The notes under the pieces: generated by a model
Seen by the model: the letters and a program-made list of their open reading frames with translations, nothing else
Databases searched by the model: none
What the model was told of the DNA's origin: nothing
Part shown: positions 1 to 7,310 of the stretch, piece after piece
Layout of the letters: each line of letters starts with the position of its first letter
Position numbering within the stretch: the first letter of the stretch is position 1
Assembly (NCBI GenBank): GCA_038200435.1
Contig: JBBPXY010000067.1
Location: forward strand, 1 to 48,699
DNA: 48,699 bases
Source of the DNA: JBBPXY01 sp038200435
GTDB lineage: Bacteria; Actinomycetota; Thermoleophilia; Solirubrobacterales; Solirubrobacteraceae
Reading direction: 5' to 3'
Made by a program: the position numbers and the translations under genes

Positions 1-1057
1 AGACGAGGCCGTTCGCCACTCCGTTCCACGAGACCTGCGCGAAGAAGCCGATGAAGAGGATCCCGGTGAAGCCCGCCACGCCGTGAGCGGCAAGCACGTC
101 GAGAGTCTCGTCGATCCTTGTGCGCGCGCGCCAGACGATCACGGAGTAGCTCGGCAGCGCGGCGAGCGCGCCGAGGGCCATCGCCCATCCGGGGCTGATG
201 AACACGGCCGCCGGCGTGATGCCCACGCAGCCGACGACGATCGCGGTCGCAGCGCCGATGGCGGTGACCCGACTGCCCCGAATCAGATCGAGCACGAACC
301 AGACCGCCAGCGTGGCCGCGGGGGCGAGCAGAGTGTTGGTGAAAGCCAGCACGCTCGACCGGCCCACGGAGAACCCGCTGCCGCCGTTGAAGCCGAACCA
401 TCCGAACCACAGCAGCCCGGCGCCGACCAGCACGTACACGGAGTTGTGGGGAAGGATCGCCTGCCGCCCATAGTCCTTGCGGGCGCCGACGACCAGGGCC
501 GCCGCCAGGGCCGAGAAGCCGGAGCCCATCTCCACGGGCACGCCTCCGGCGAAGTCGAGGGTGCCGTGTGCCTGCAGCCATCCTCCGCCGAAGGACCAGT
601 GGGCGAGCACCGCGTACACGAGCACCGACCACAGCGCGGCGAAGATGAGGAAGGGCGCAAAGCGCATGCGCTCGACCACGGCTCCCGAGACGAGTGCGAC
701 GGTGACGATGCAGAAGCTCGCCTGGAAGGCCATGAACAGCAGGTGCGGGATCTTCGTACCGGTGCGCGGCGCGAAATCGACGCCGTGCAGGAAAACGTTG
801 CCGAAGCCACCGACGATCGAGCCGCTGCCGTCGAACGCGATCGAGTAGCCGACGACGGCCCACATCACGGTGGCGACCGCGAGTGCGGCGACGCACATCA
901 TGAACGTGTTCAGCGTGTTCTTCTCGCGCACCAGACCGGCGTAGAAGAGCCCGAGCGCGGGCGTCATGAGGATCACGAGCGCGGTCGCGGCGAGCATCCA
1001 GGCCGTGTCGCCGGCGTCGACCGGCCCGGCGGCGGCCAGCAGGAGAGAGGAGCTCAT
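1..1057 (-). CDS. amt: ammonium transporter (Amt family), 3' end outside window
   Basis: Multi-pass inner-membrane channel that conducts ammonium/ammonia. About 352 residues are visible; the C-terminus lies left of position 1. Family landmarks are clear: a first TM segment after a short N-terminus, AERM-like ERMRFAP, HWSFGGGWL, DFAGG, GWFGFNGGS, GITPA and AAHGVAGFTG. The second pore histidine of the twin-His pair is present (in AAHGVAG, about residue 325). The first is replaced by Glu (VPVEMGSG, about residue 176, codon at 530-532), where E. coli AmtB has His168. The start ATG at 1057 overlaps the stop of the upstream PII gene in an ATGA junction, so the two are translationally coupled, as in glnK-amtB operons. 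Family assignment is secure; the effect of the Glu substitution is inference. Confidence 0.95.
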   Translation of the reverse strand, partial: MSSSLLLAAAGPVDAGDTAWMLAATALVILMTPALGLFYAGLVREKNTLNTFMMCVAALAVATVMWAVVGYSIAFDGSGSIVGGFGNVFLHGVDFAPRTGTKIPHLLFMAFQASFCIVTVALVSGAVVERMRFAPFLIFAALWSVLVYAVLAHWSFGGGWLQAHGTLDFAGGVPVEMGSGFSALAAALVVGARKDYGRQAILPHNSVYVLVGAGLLWFGWFGFNGGSGFSVGRSSVLAFTNTLLAPAATLAVWFVLDLIRGSRVTAIGAATAIVVGCVGITPAAVFISPGWAMALGALAALPSYSVIVWRARTRIDETLDVLAAHGVAGFTGILFIGFFAQVSWNGVANGLV

Positions 1058-1407
1058 TTGCCGAGCGGGGTGACCGCGCCCTCGTCGGTCTCGCCTGTGC
1101 GTATGCGGACGGCGCGCTCGAGCGGCGTGACGAGGATCTTCCCGTCGCCCACCTCGCCCGTACGCGCGCCCGCGCAGAGAGCCTCGATCGTCGTCTCGAC
1201 GAACTCGTCGGAGACGGCGACCTCAAAGCGCACCTTGTCCGACAGACCGACCTGAACTCTTGTGCCGCGATAGGTCTCGACACGGTCGACCTCGCCGCCG
1301 TGCCCCTGGACACGGCTGATCGAGACTCCGCGCACGTCGGCGCGGTAGAGAGCTTCGAGCACGTCGTTCGCCTTCTCGGGGCGCACGATGGCGATGACCA
1401 GTTTCAC
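1054..1407 (-). CDS. glnK: PII nitrogen regulatory protein, atypical T-loop
   Basis: PII trimers sense ATP/ADP and 2-oxoglutarate and gate the ammonium channel. The start is GTG at 1407, because the PII consensus begins here (KLVIAIVRPEKANDV) and GGGAGGAG lies just upstream. The product is 117 residues, normal for the family. The C-terminal signature GKILVTPLERAVRIRTGE is intact, as are Tyr46 (TYRG) and Lys58. Tyr51, the usual uridylylation/adenylylation site, is Val (YRGTRV). The Gln39 position, which in E. coli GlnK contacts Mg-ATP and 2-oxoglutarate, aligns with Glu (GGEVDR). The alignment needs no gaps, so these are true substitutions. The gene is coupled to amt by a 4-nt overlap. GlnK rather than GlnB is inferred from the amt linkage. 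Confidence 0.93.
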   Translation of the reverse strand: MKLVIAIVRPEKANDVLEALYRADVRGVSISRVQGHGGEVDRVETYRGTRVQVGLSDKVRFEVAVSDEFVETTIEALCAGARTGEVGDGKILVTPLERAVRIRTGETDEGAVTPLGK

Positions 1408-1480
1408 TCTTGGAGCTCCTCCCAGGGGCGTAGGCGGGCGCCAGCCTAGCCGCACGGCCTCACTAGGAGGAGGAGAGCCC

Positions 1481-1864
1481 CTAGCCCTGAGAGAGGTGGG
1501 ACAGCTGCGCGACCATGCTCGCCAGGCCGACTCCCAGCAGGTACAGCGTCAGGCCCCAACCTAGGTACGCGCTGCGAGCGCGGGGATAGAACCGGCCCTC
1601 GGGATCGGCTCCGGCCGACCAGGCCACCGGGACGAGGAAGCCGATGCCGGCCGCGATGAGCAGCCACGGGGAGAGAACGGCGAGCAGGTAGCCGAGATCG
1701 AGCCGAAAGCCGGCGAGGACCTCCCCGAGCACGCCGTGGAACACGACCCAGGGCGCCACGGCGGCGGCGAGAAAGGCCGCCGCGCGGGTCAGGCGTGCGC
1801 TGCGGGCGGCGCCGCAGACCCACGTCGCGGCGAGCTGCGTTCCGCCTAGGACGATCGAGTGCAC
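1481..1864 (-). CDS. small four-helix membrane protein, unknown function
   Basis: Predicted 127-residue integral membrane protein. The hydrophobic stretches are roughly AAFLAAAVAPWVVFHGVL, YLLAVLSPWLLIAAGIGFLV and YLGWGLTLYLLGVGLASM, plus a weaker N-terminal one. I place the start at GTG 1864 rather than further upstream because a good -10 hexamer (CATAAT) ends 6 nt before it, and upstream codons would read through the promoter. No family was recognised. It is upstream of glnK on the same strand with a 73-bp gap, so co-regulation with nitrogen genes is possible but not shown. Confidence 0.6.
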   Translation of the reverse strand: MHSIVLGGTQLAATWVCGAARSARLTRAAAFLAAAVAPWVVFHGVLGEVLAGFRLDLGYLLAVLSPWLLIAAGIGFLVPVAWSAGADPEGRFYPRARSAYLGWGLTLYLLGVGLASMVAQLSHLSQG

Positions 1865-1870
1865 CGGGAC

Positions 1871-1876
1871 ATTATG
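1871..1876 (-). promoter_or_regulatory. -10 element of a probable leaderless promoter
   Basis: CATAAT on the minus strand lies 6 nt before the GTG at 1864. Transcription would begin at or next to the start codon, and there is no Shine-Dalgarno sequence. Confidence 0.5.
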
Positions 1877-1937
1877 AGCCCAAGCGCGGTGCGCAGGCCA
1901 TATTCTGCGGACACCCTGACAGGGGAGCGGCGAAAAG

Positions 1938-2717
1938 CTAACCCGCTCGGCGGGTGAACGTCCGGGAGCGCGACGGGTTTGCTTCATCCGCTGCCAGCAG
2001 CTCGCGCTGGCCGGCGATCTCCTTGGCGAACGTCGCGACGATCGCCGGCTCGGCGTAGCGGAAGACTCGCTCGACCGACTGCAGGCGCGAGGCCCGGGCG
2101 GGGGATGGGTTGTACTCGAAGTCCTCGTGGTGCCGGGCGCAGTACCGGCTGGAGTCGTTCGATATTTCCGGGCACCATTGGGCTTCGTGTCGCTCGGTCG
2201 GCGGTGCTGTTGTGTGAAACCAGCACTTGCCCGCAGCCGCCCTGGCCACCAGGGCGGCGCCCTCGGTGATCGCGTCGATGCCGTCGATGCTCCGCTCGAG
2301 GTTCAGGGGAGGCTCGGTCTCGGGTGTCCACTCCGGCTCGGCCTCGACCAGCCGCAGGTGCAGAGACGCCTTCGCCGCGTCGTCGTCCGGAGCGGCGGCG
2401 GCGGTGGCGAGCAAGGCGAGCGTCACATGCCTCGTGTCCGGGCTGTGCGCGTAGCGAGCAGGCGGCGCGAAGGCCTTCTCGTCACGAGCGTCGGTGGGCG
2501 AGGTGCGAAGACGCTCCACGTCTTCCCAAAAGGACTTCGCACCGATGAGACCTCGCGTAAGCATGAGGGCCGCGTACTGGTGAACCCAAGGCTCGGGCTC
2601 GGCCGGCGCTTCGTGGTCGGTCAGCCCGGCGAACGGCGGGGCGTCGGATAGCTCGAGCAGCGCGCGACCCGAGAGAGTCTCGCGGGCCCTGTCGTCTTCG
2701 CCGCCGGCGGGATGCAT
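1938..2717 (-). CDS. hypothetical protein with C-terminal Cys/His cluster
   Basis: 259 residues starting at ATG 2717, chosen because GGAGGA sits just upstream. No family was recognised. The middle is an acidic, probably helical region (FWEDVERLRT, KASLHLRLVEAE). Residues around 185-215 hold a Cys/His-rich patch: GKCWFHTT, then QWCPE, then RYCARHHEDF. This could bind a metal and resembles, very loosely, a short zinc-binding module. There is no signal peptide or membrane segment. It is divergent from the DUF4395 gene, with about 95 bp between the two starts. Coding is supported by the ribosome site and reading-frame length; function is unknown. Confidence 0.7.
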   Translation of the reverse strand: MHPAGGEDDRARETLSGRALLELSDAPPFAGLTDHEAPAEPEPWVHQYAALMLTRGLIGAKSFWEDVERLRTSPTDARDEKAFAPPARYAHSPDTRHVTLALLATAAAAPDDDAAKASLHLRLVEAEPEWTPETEPPLNLERSIDGIDAITEGAALVARAAAGKCWFHTTAPPTERHEAQWCPEISNDSSRYCARHHEDFEYNPSPARASRLQSVERVFRYAEPAIVATFAKEIAGQRELLAADEANPSRSRTFTRRAG

Positions 2718-2811
2718 GGCTCCTCCGGATATTCGCCCACCGCGCACTAGTCCCTTCCTCACTTCGCGCCTCTGGTTGCGCCCGTGCGAGGGGTTTGCGA
2801 GAGTCGCAGAA

Positions 2812-3306
2812 GTGCGCTCCGTGTTCTCCTTTCCAAACCCGGTCAACGAGAAGGCCGCGCGACTGGTAGCCGGAGTGGTCTGCGCGCTGGCGGCGCTCAC
2901 GCTGGCGACAGGGTGGTACTGGCTGTTGGCGGTACTCGCCTACGGCTTCGTGGCGCGGGCTCTGACGGGCCCTACCCTGAGCCCCCTGGGACGCGTGGCG
3001 AGCAGCGTCATCGCGCCGCGGCTCGGTCCGCCGGAGTACGTCGCGGGAGCGCCCAAGCGCTTCGCGCAAGCTATGGGCGCCGCCATGACCACCTCCGGCG
3101 CGGTGCTCGCCCTCGGCTTCTCCCAGCACGCGGCGGCCGACGTCCTGCTCGTGGCCATCATCGTCGCCGCCGGGCTCGAGTCGGCCTTCGCCTTCTGCGT
3201 GGGCTGCAAGATCTTCGGCCTGCTCATGCGCGCCGGCCTCGTGCCCGACGGGATCTGTGCCGAGTGCGCGGACATCTGGTCACGGCCCGGAATGGCTCGT
3301 CCATAA
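2812..3306 (+). CDS. DUF4395 membrane protein
   Basis: 164-residue protein with four hydrophobic segments: AARLVAGVVCALAALTLATG, YWLLAVLAYGFVARALTG, a region after AMGAAMTTSG, and ADVLLVAIIVAAGLESAFAF. The FxNPV N-terminus, the LSPLGR stretch and the PKRFAQAMG motif are typical of DUF4395, a family of actinobacterial membrane proteins of unknown function, often found near thiol or sulfur proteins. The C-terminus keeps CVGCKIF and CAEC cysteines, possibly redox-active. GTG 2812 is preferred because the longer upstream extension would overlap the divergent gene's ribosome-binding site and lacks family similarity. Confidence 0.78.
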   Translation: MRSVFSFPNPVNEKAARLVAGVVCALAALTLATGWYWLLAVLAYGFVARALTGPTLSPLGRVASSVIAPRLGPPEYVAGAPKRFAQAMGAAMTTSGAVLALGFSQHAAADVLLVAIIVAAGLESAFAFCVGCKIFGLLMRAGLVPDGICAECADIWSRPGMARP

Positions 3307-3308
3307 CG

Positions 3309-3485
3309 ATGACCCTCGCTGAGCTGCGGGAAGCGGTGGACTCCGGATCGGTCGACACCGTACTCCTGGCGATCACCGACATGCAGGGCCGGCTGCAGGG
3401 CACGCGCCTGGGCGCCGCCCACTTCCTGGAAGAGGTAGTCCCCAGCGGCGCCGAGGTGAGAAGAAAAGTAGTGTGCGCATCGTGA
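3309..3485 (+). pseudogene. glutamine synthetase N-terminal remnant
   Basis: A 58-codon frame matches only the beta-grasp N-terminus of glutamine synthetase-family proteins: a LAELREAVDSGSVDTVLL start, then TDMQGRLQGTRL, then HFLEEVV and GAEV. Functional family members are over 400 residues. Here similarity ends abruptly after GAEV, followed by about ten unrelated residues and a stop. The rest of the enzyme (the catalytic barrel) is absent. Its ATG is 2 nt after the DUF4395 stop, and its end overlaps the start of the following lipoprotein gene by 13 nt. It is most likely the scar of a deletion or gene replacement. A translated micro-protein is possible but unsupported. Confidence 0.72.
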
Positions 3486-4039
3486 TCGTCGGTCGTAGGC
3501 CCGCAGCGCTCCTGCTTGCTGTCTTCGCGGCGCTCGCCCTCGTGGCGTGCGGTGGTGGCACGAAGACGGTCACCGTGGAGTCGTCCGGCGCTTCCACCAC
3601 GAGGTCGGCCCCACCCAAGACGGCGCCGGTGCCGGCGCCGGCCAAGCCGTCGCCGGCACACCCCCCCAGCGAGGCACCGGCGCGCATCCTCCGCGTCGCC
3701 AACTTCCTCAGCCCCTCGGGCAACATCGGTTGCGCGATCGCCGGCGGGATAGCCCGCTGCGACATCGTCAAGCGGAGCTGGTCTCCTCCGCCCCGGCCTT
3801 CGAGCTGCTCCTCCCAGGTGGACTTCGGGCAAGGGATCGAGATCGGCAAGGCGGGGGCAGCGACCTTTGTCTGCGCGGGTGACACGGCGCGGACCCCGGG
3901 CGCTCCAAAGCTCCCGTACGGCGCCGGCACCAGCGTCGGCCGCTTCGTCTGTGTGAGCAGGGAGGCCGGGATGACCTGCACGCTGGCCACCACAGGACGC
4001 GGCTTCACCATCAGCGTCCAGGGCTACAAGCTCTTCTAG
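3473..4039 (+). CDS. secreted lipoprotein with six-Cys domain (DUF6636-like)
   Basis: 188 residues from GTG 3473. The N-terminus is a lipoprotein signal: RR, then LLLAVFAALALVAC with lipobox LVAC, followed by GGG. A Ser/Pro/Ala-rich linker runs to about residue 70. The C-terminal domain has SPSGNIGC, then RCD, SSC, FVC, FVCVS and MTC, giving six cysteines probably in three disulfides. The SPSGNIGC opening is what I associate with actinobacterial DUF6636 proteins; this family call is from memory. The protein should be anchored on the outer face of the membrane. Its start overlaps the glutamine synthetase remnant. Confidence 0.78.
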   Translation: MRIVIVGRRPAALLLAVFAALALVACGGGTKTVTVESSGASTTRSAPPKTAPVPAPAKPSPAHPPSEAPARILRVANFLSPSGNIGCAIAGGIARCDIVKRSWSPPPRPSSCSSQVDFGQGIEIGKAGAATFVCAGDTARTPGAPKLPYGAGTSVGRFVCVSREAGMTCTLATTGRGFTISVQGYKLF

Positions 4040-4042
4040 GTT
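4037..4042 (+). promoter_or_regulatory. -10 element of a possible leaderless promoter
   Basis: TAGGTT begins with the stop codon of the preceding lipoprotein gene and ends 7 nt before the ATG at 4050. Confidence 0.35.
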
Positions 4043-4049
4043 CTGCCGG

Positions 4050-4865
4050 ATGCTCTCTCTTCGCTCCCTCGCCCACGCGGCGGCGATCCTCGCCCTGGCC
4101 GCGGTCGGCCTCGCCCTCGGGCTGTGGCTCCGCGACCCGCATCCGGGCGGGCTCGCCTTTGTCGTCGTATGCGCGGTCGCTGTCGCCGTGCTGCTGTGGC
4201 GGCTCTATCGGCCGGGAGGCATCGCCTGGGCGCCGCGGGCCGAGGTGGCGCCCGCGCAGGCCGAGGCTGTTGCGAGCGCGGCGGAGCCGGCGCAGATGGA
4301 GCCCGAGCCGGCGCCCGAGCTGCCGCCAGCGCCCGAGCCCGAGCCGCCGCCAGCGCCCGAGCCCGAGCAGGCGGCACCGGCCGCCGCCGCCCCGCGCTCC
4401 ACCGGTGCCCGGCGGATCGGAGTACCGAAAGGCAAGCGGCTTGCTCCCGCCCTCGTCCTCGGAGCGGTGGCGCTGGCGGTTATCGCCTTCGTCGCGTGGC
4501 CGGACTCGCGCTCCACGCCGAAGACGGCGGCGCGGCCTGCACCGCCGCCCGCGGCGCGCACTCGGGTAAAGCCCAAGCCGAAACCGGCTCTGCGAGCTAC
4601 ACCCCGCGCCGCGCCCAAACCGCGCCCTCGGCCGGCCGCCTCGAGCAAAGCCAGCGCTCGTTCCCTCGGCTCGGCCACTCTGAGCGCCGGTTCGAAGGGC
4701 GCAGACACCCGGCTTGTGCAGAAGCTCCTGAAAGTTCCGGCTTCCGGCAAGTACGACGCGAAGACCGAGGCTGCCGTGCGCGCGTTCCAGGGCAAGCATG
4801 GCCTGCCAACCACCGGGGTGGTCGCGACCCTCACGCACAACGCGCTCAAGAAGGCGTTTCCCTGA
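4050..4865 (+). CDS. membrane protein with C-terminal peptidoglycan-binding domain
   Basis: 271 residues. Two membrane segments (about 8-28 and 33-51) are followed by a Pro/Glu/Ala-rich stretch (60-110) containing near-repeats of PAPEPEPPPAPEPE. A third membrane segment follows at about 131-150 (LVLGAVALAVIAFVAW), then a Lys/Pro-rich linker. A PG_binding_1 domain closes the protein (about 207-271: SKGADTRLVQKLL, GKYDAKTEAAVRAFQGKHGL). Topology suggests the C-terminal domain is outside, tethered through charged proline-rich linkers to reach the wall. No enzymatic domain is present. It could be a cell-wall anchor or scaffold. Confidence 0.85.
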   Translation: MLSLRSLAHAAAILALAAVGLALGLWLRDPHPGGLAFVVVCAVAVAVLLWRLYRPGGIAWAPRAEVAPAQAEAVASAAEPAQMEPEPAPELPPAPEPEPPPAPEPEQAAPAAAAPRSTGARRIGVPKGKRLAPALVLGAVALAVIAFVAWPDSRSTPKTAARPAPPPAARTRVKPKPKPALRATPRAAPKPRPRPAASSKASARSLGSATLSAGSKGADTRLVQKLLKVPASGKYDAKTEAAVRAFQGKHGLPTTGVVATLTHNALKKAFP

Positions 4866-5065
4866 TCCGCAGGGCGACTCGGCCGAGGCCGGTTCGCTCC
4901 CGAGGGAGTGGACAGCTGGCGAGTGACGCGGGAGTGGGTGGCGCTCTGCTTCAGGGGTAAGAAGATCGCACTCGAAGCTGCGCCGCGAGGGGGTGGTAAC
5001 TGGGGTGTGCAGGCACGGGTAGCCACACCCTGTGCGCCTCTGGGCTTCGGCCTATATTGCCCAGC
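4866..5065. other. intergenic region with a hairpin
   Basis: It holds one isolated GTGGACAG (4908-4915) and a 7-bp inverted repeat GGGTGTG (5003-5009) / CACACCC (5024-5030) with a 14-nt loop. The hairpin may be a terminator or an operator for the next gene. Confidence 0.35.
5053..5058 (+). promoter_or_regulatory. -10 element of a probable leaderless promoter
   Basis: TATATT ends 7 nt before ATG 5066. There is no ribosome-binding site between them. Confidence 0.5.
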
Positions 5066-5557
5066 ATGAGCGCGACCGACGACCTGCTCCAGAACGCCAA
5101 ACACTACGCCGAGTGCTTCGACCGGGGCGACCTCGCGCGACCGCCGGCCCGCAAGGTCGCCATCGTCACCTGCATGGACGCGCGTATCAATCCTTACGCG
5201 CTGCTCGGCCTAGAGGAGGGCGACGCGCACCTCATCCGCAACGCCGGGGGGCTCATCACCGACGACGAGGTGCGTTCTCTCGCCATCTCTCAGAGCTTGC
5301 TCGGCACCGCGGAGATCATGCTGATCCACCACACCGATTGCAGCCTCTACTCGTTTTCCGACGAGAAGCTCAAGCAGCGCGTGGAGGACGAGGTCGGCCA
5401 TAGGCCCAGATGGCCCGCGCAGTCGTACCGCGACGTCGACGAAGGTGTCCGCCAATCGGTTGCGCATATCCGGGAGAGCCCGTTCATCCTGCACAAGGAG
5501 AGCGTGCGCGGGTTCGTCTACGAGGTCGAGACCGGCAGGCTGCGCGAAGTGTCCTAG
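5066..5557 (+). CDS. beta-class carbonic anhydrase
   Basis: Interconverts CO2 and bicarbonate in the cytoplasm. 163 residues from ATG 5066, the usual length of the short mycobacterial Rv1284-like subgroup, whose N-terminus (LLQNAKHYAECFDRGDL, PPARKVAIVTC) it resembles. Zinc ligands are Cys36 (CMDAR), His89 and Cys92 (HHTDC); the Asp38/Arg40 dyad is present. The NAGG loop (IRNAGGLITDDEVRSL) is intact. A TTG three codons upstream is in frame but lies inside the predicted -10 element, so it is not used. No linked partner is obvious. Confidence 0.93.
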   Translation: MSATDDLLQNAKHYAECFDRGDLARPPARKVAIVTCMDARINPYALLGLEEGDAHLIRNAGGLITDDEVRSLAISQSLLGTAEIMLIHHTDCSLYSFSDEKLKQRVEDEVGHRPRWPAQSYRDVDEGVRQSVAHIRESPFILHKESVRGFVYEVETGRLREVS

Positions 5558-5650
5558 CGCCGAGCGCGCGGATCGGTCGCCCCCGCGGCCTATTGTGTGG
5601 GGCATCGAGCTGCGCAACGCAGGCCGACAACCGGCAGTACGGAGGAACTC

Positions 5651-5833
5651 ATGACCGACAAGCCCGCCAAGCCCGCGAAGAGCAAGACCACGCCCGACGG
5701 CGCCTACCTCAAGCCGCGCCCGCCCCAGCGCGTCAAGGAGACGAGCGACGAGCGACGCGCCCGGCAGAGGGACGCGGTGGCCAACCAGCAGGCCGACCTC
5801 AAGCGCGAAGCCGCCGAGCGGCGTGCGCGCTAG
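5651..5833 (+). CDS. small highly charged protein, unknown
   Basis: 60 residues, rich in Lys, Arg, Asp and Ala, with no hydrophobic core (KPAKPAKSKTTPDG, then DERRARQRDAVANQQADLKREAAERRAR). The C-terminal half should be a single charged helix. A perfect GGAGGA lies 4 nt before the ATG, the strongest ribosome site in this part of the window, which is why I call it despite the size. It is followed after 10 nt by a zinc-ribbon gene and they are probably co-transcribed. Such proteins can bind nucleic acid or be disordered stress proteins; nothing decides this. Confidence 0.68.
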   Translation: MTDKPAKPAKSKTTPDGAYLKPRPPQRVKETSDERRARQRDAVANQQADLKREAAERRAR

Positions 5834-5843
5834 GAGCACCTAG

Positions 5844-6095
5844 TTGTCGCTGCACGAGGAGCGCCGCAGCGCCGGCCGGTCGCGACGGCTGGCCCGGGGC
5901 ACCCTCGCGTGTCCGCGCTGCGACGCCCCGGTCGCGCCCGCAACCGGCCCGATGGCTTTGAGCGACGCGCTCGACTGTCCGTTCTGCCGCCATGCCGGTC
6001 CCGCCCGCGACTTCCTGTCGCTCGCGGAGCCGTCCCGGCCGGCGCGCGTTGAGATACGGGTCATCGAGCCCGCGCGAGCCGTGCCGGCGCACTGA
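5844..6095 (+). CDS. small zinc-ribbon protein
   Basis: 83 residues from TTG 5844, with AGGAG about 8 nt upstream at the end of the preceding gene. Two CxxC knuckles, CPRC at about residue 23 and CPFC at about residue 45, are spaced as in a zinc ribbon. The N-terminus is basic (EERRSAGRSRR) and the tail has an extended beta-like strand (RPARVEIRVIEPA). A nucleic-acid-binding or protein-binding role is plausible. An alternative GTG/ATG start is not available before the first CxxC. It sits 10 nt after the charged 60-residue protein and 10 nt before the serine hydrolase gene. Confidence 0.68.
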   Translation: MSLHEERRSAGRSRRLARGTLACPRCDAPVAPATGPMALSDALDCPFCRHAGPARDFLSLAEPSRPARVEIRVIEPARAVPAH

Positions 6096-6105
6096 GGCTC
6101 GCGCC

Positions 6106-7287
6106 ATGACCATCATCGGCGGCACGGTCGCCCCCGGCTTCGAGCCGGTGCGCACCCAGTTCGAGAAGAACTTCTCGAGCCGGGGGGAGCTAGGCGCTGC
6201 GTGTGCGGTCTACATCGAGGGCGAGAAGGTCGTCGACCTGTGGGGTGGGCACCGCAACGGCCGGGGCACCGACCCGTGGGAGAAGGACACGCTCGTCATG
6301 GTCTACTCGACCTCGAAGGGCCTCGCCGGCATGGCCGTCGCGCTCGCGCACTCGCGCGGGCTGCTCGACTACGACGAGCGGGTCGCCGAGTACTGGCCGG
6401 AGTTCGCGGCGCAGGGCAAGCACGACGTCACGGTGCGCCAGCTACTCGCTCACCAGGCCGGGTTGTGTGTGATCGACGAACGGCTCGACCCACGCGGGCT
6501 CGCCGACCTCGACGCGCTGGCCAAGATCCTCGCCCAGCAGCGGCCGGCCTGGAAGCCGGGAGCGCGACAGGGCTACCACGCGCTCTCGCTCGGCTGGTAT
6601 GAGAGCGCCCTCATCCGCCGGATCGATCCGGAAGGCCGCCCCCTCGGGCGCTTCTTCGCCGAGGAGATCGCCGAACCGCTGGGGCTCGAGTTCTACTTCG
6701 GCCTGCCGGCCGACGTGAGCGAGGAGCGCATCGCGTCGATCAAGGGCGCGCCGCTCGCCAGCACGCTGATGCACGCGCGCACGATGCCTCCGCGGATGCT
6801 CGTGAACTTCGTTCAGCCGCGTACGCTCACGTCGCGGACCTTCGGCAACCCGCGGTTGCGCAGTGCGGCCGATCTCGACAAGCCCGCCTACCGTGCCGTC
6901 GAGATACCGGCGGGCGGCGGTATCGGACAGGTGAGAAGCATCGCGCGCGCCTACGGCGACCTGGCGACGGGCGGTCACGCCATGGGCATCACAGAGGCGA
7001 CGCTGTCCGAGCTGACTGCGCCGCCGCGACCTCCGACCAAGAGCACTCGTGATCTCGTGCTCACGGTCGACGCGTCGTTCGCGCTCGGCTTCTCGCGCCC
7101 GTCGAAGCAGTTCCGCTTCGGATCTGGTCCCCGCGCGTTCGGCCATCCCGGCGCCGGCGGGTCGTTTGGGTTCGCCGACCCCGACGCCGGTGTCGGCTTT
7201 GCCTACGCGCCCAACCGCCTAGGCCATCACCTGCGCAACGATCCGCGTGAGAAGGCGCTGCGCGACGCGGTCTACCGCGCGCTGTAG
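6106..7287 (+). CDS. beta-lactamase-fold serine hydrolase (class C/esterase type)
   Basis: 393 residues, cytoplasmic (no signal peptide). Ser68-Thr-Ser-Lys71 (VYSTSKGL) is the SxxK catalytic pair of class C beta-lactamases and EstB-like esterases. Tyr157 (GYHALS) fits the YxN/YxS tyrosine. RQLLAHQAGL is the typical helix following. The C-terminal strand with FGHPGAGGSFGFADP stands in for the KTG/HxG box. Family members cleave esters or beta-lactams; without a signal peptide, an intracellular esterase is likelier. ATG 6106 is chosen over upstream in-frame starts that would overlap the zinc-ribbon gene. Confidence 0.9.
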   Translation: MTIIGGTVAPGFEPVRTQFEKNFSSRGELGAACAVYIEGEKVVDLWGGHRNGRGTDPWEKDTLVMVYSTSKGLAGMAVALAHSRGLLDYDERVAEYWPEFAAQGKHDVTVRQLLAHQAGLCVIDERLDPRGLADLDALAKILAQQRPAWKPGARQGYHALSLGWYESALIRRIDPEGRPLGRFFAEEIAEPLGLEFYFGLPADVSEERIASIKGAPLASTLMHARTMPPRMLVNFVQPRTLTSRTFGNPRLRSAADLDKPAYRAVEIPAGGGIGQVRSIARAYGDLATGGHAMGITEATLSELTAPPRPPTKSTRDLVLTVDASFALGFSRPSKQFRFGSGPRAFGHPGAGGSFGFADPDAGVGFAYAPNRLGHHLRNDPREKALRDAVYRAL

Positions 7288-7296
7288 ACCGGCCCC

Positions 7297-7302
7297 TACC
7301 CT
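7297..7302 (+). promoter_or_regulatory. -10 element of a possible leaderless promoter
   Basis: TACCCT ends 8 nt before ATG 7311, with no Shine-Dalgarno in between. Confidence 0.35.
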
Positions 7303-7310
7303 CGCGGACC

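Noticed and set aside
83..1255. A 390-residue open frame on the plus strand across the amt-glnK region.
   Set aside because: It is the antisense shadow of two certain genes; its composition (His, Glu, Arg, Gly) is typical of reversed GC-rich coding DNA.
5003..5030. Hairpin GGGTGTG/CACACCC upstream of the carbonic anhydrase gene as a riboswitch.
   Set aside because: A single short stem without any known aptamer pattern; listed only within the intergenic entry.
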